From Engraulis encrasicolus (Eukaryota; Chordata; Actinopteri; Clupeiformes; Engraulidae): 64,000 nt of DNA. Shown here piece after piece: positions 62,691 to 64,000 of the stretch (position 1 is the stretch's first letter; every line of letters starts with the position of its first letter). The translations under genes and the position numbers were made by a program. The stretch is taken from contig NC_085876.1 of the NCBI RefSeq assembly GCF_034702125.1, forward strand, positions 186,001 to 250,000, written 5' to 3'. A model generated the notes under the pieces. That model searched no databases, was not told the origin of the DNA, and was given only the letters and a program-made list of their open reading frames with translations.

Positions 62691-64000
62691 CCATGCGGCA
62701 AGCATACTATTGTTATTCGACCCGTTTCCCCTTTTTATTTTTTTTTATTTTATTCTTCCGTCTACGAACCATTCGTTTTGAAGAACCGCTCAAGGTAGAA
62801 AATCCGTTCAAAGACCGAAACGTTCGGCTTGATAAGACGACCAGGTTTTGTATTTTTCACAGGGGTACCTCAAACTCTGTAGCGCCACCAGCAGGTCAAA
62901 GTTGCAAGTACATTACATTCTGTAACTTTTGAACCGTTGGTCAGAATTTCAAAAACTTGGTATCCCTGGAATCCTTGGGCCAACCCGAATCCAATGTACC
63001 CTATGACGTCATTTTCCGCCTGGAAAGTTTTTCCGCCATTTTGAATTTTGTGAAAATCAATAAAAATGATGCCCCGCCCACAAATTTTGACCGATCGTCA
63101 CGAAAATTTTATGAGCGCATCTTCGGACTGAGATACATCTACCCTAAAGGTCCTGGAACGATTGATCAAACCCTCTCCAAACAGGAGCCAATCAAATATG
63201 GCGGCGAAGACGCCAAACAGGAAGTGAGCTTATATCTCAGCAACGGCTACTTGTATCAGAACCCAACTTTATATACATCATCAAGACTATCACCAGAGGA
63301 GACATAACGATTTTCGTGTAAATACGCCTCTAGGGGGAGCTATAATAAGCAGAAATGTGTTTTTGACCATATTGGCCCGTATTGACTTCAAATCATCAAA
63401 AGCTTGGTATCACTGAAATCCTTGGGTCAAGCCGAATCCAACACATACTATGATGTCATATTTATTATCATGAATTTCCCGCCATTTTGACATATTCAAA
63501 AATCAATAAAAATGAAGCTCCGCCCACAATTTTTTGCTGTTTTTCCTACAATTTTAATCAGATCACCATTGGACTATTCTGCACCTATGCTGAAATGTAC
63601 AGATCAATAGCCGAAAGCATCAGCGCACAGCAGCCAATCAAAACTGCCAACAAAGACAAAAACACCGTCCAAACAGGAAGTTAGCTCATTTCTCAGCAAC
63701 ACCTTGACGGATCTTAACAAAAATTCTCAGACATGATCTCCAGTACACCCCGGCGGTACGTACCGAATTCAGTGCAATACGGCCACTGGGGGGCGCTACA
63801 GTTAGCGAAAATGTGTTTTGGTCAATATAGTAGATGCATAACAAGAAGTTAACTCATATCTAGATGGTTAACTGTATGCTGTGTACGCATGAAGGGCAGC
63901 ATATGCATGAAAGGCAACGCATGCATGAAGGACAAGGCATGCATGAAGGGCAACGAATGCAAGACGGGCAAGCATACTCCAGCATTTTCTGTGAGGAAAT
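62690..64000 (+). repeat. Fish interspersed element with GTATGCTTGCC ends and internal duplication
   Basis: Begins AGTATGCTTGCC followed by its inverted partner GGCAAGCATACT (62691-62709) and has GGGCAAGCATACT again near 63967. Two diverged copies of a unit of about 446 bp start near 62956 and 63402 (CTTGGTATCNCTG, ATCCTTGGG, TTCCCGCCATTTTGA, AATCAATAAAAATGA, CCGCCCACAA). No transposase frame; superfamily not assigned. Confidence 0.6.
63885..63970 (+). repeat. Minisatellite, 18-bp unit, about five copies
   Basis: Units of the form GCATGAAGGGCAACGCAT with point differences, ending next to the GGCAAGCATACT terminus. Confidence 0.8.

Noticed and set aside
62957..63307. 116-codon frame that looks well composed
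   Set aside because: It lies in one unit of a duplicated non-coding element; the second unit does not keep the frame.

Overview
The window reads as nuclear DNA of a bony (teleost) fish: CT/GT-type splice sites, long CA/TG microsatellites, and many repeat classes typical of fish genomes (Tc1-like, hAT, piggyBac-like and Harbinger-like DNA elements, L2, L1 and Jockey-superfamily LINEs, tRNA-derived SINEs, and a Gmr1-like Ty3/Gypsy retrotransposon). Nothing bacterial is present: no operons, no ribosome binding sites, no CRISPR. The species cannot be fixed from the sequence. One base is undetermined (n at 51687). Only two host genes are supported, both on the minus strand. The first is a KRTCAP3/TMEM54-family four-pass membrane protein gene, probably krtcap3. 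It can be assembled from five coding exons (29010-28998, 20411-20215, 15921-15862, 7097-6903, 4218-3988) that agree in splice sites and phase and would give about 231 residues. Two of these exons (13 and 60 nt) are too short to show as open reading frames. The second is a GA-binding-protein beta subunit gene, best gabpb2, of which the last two coding exons are present (46901-46780 and 41551-41171); its 5' exons were not found and probably lie beyond the right edge. Everything else is repeats. 1-2780: a tRNA-like fragment, a 545-bp miniature LTR retrotransposon (TRIM) whose LTRs carry tRNA-like Pol III boxes, and a 2.1-kb piggyBac-like element. 2781-20400: krtcap3 introns filled with hAT MITEs, Tc1 remnants, an L2 LINE split by a foldback element, and a head-to-tail trio of Harbinger-like MITEs inside a larger hAT-like element. 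20900-24120: a set of nested insertions (hAT-like element, LINEs, L1 tail). 25000-27900: a dispersed-unit tandem repeat with a hAT MITE inside it. 29000-32800: krtcap3 upstream region, a THAP-like remnant and minisatellites. 32829-36330: a LINE split by a 1285-bp near-perfect Tc1-derived palindrome. 36370-40390: a SINE split by other insertions including a complete-ended Tc1 element. 41171-46901: gabpb2. 47000-64000: TTAA-flanked MITEs, a decayed full-length-range LINE, more nested hAT-like elements, a truncated Gmr1-like retrotransposon with integrase-type sequence ahead of reverse transcriptase, and a partial duplicate of the 25-kb repeat. Many insertions can be delimited to the base because both target-site duplications, or a related empty site elsewhere in the window, are visible.
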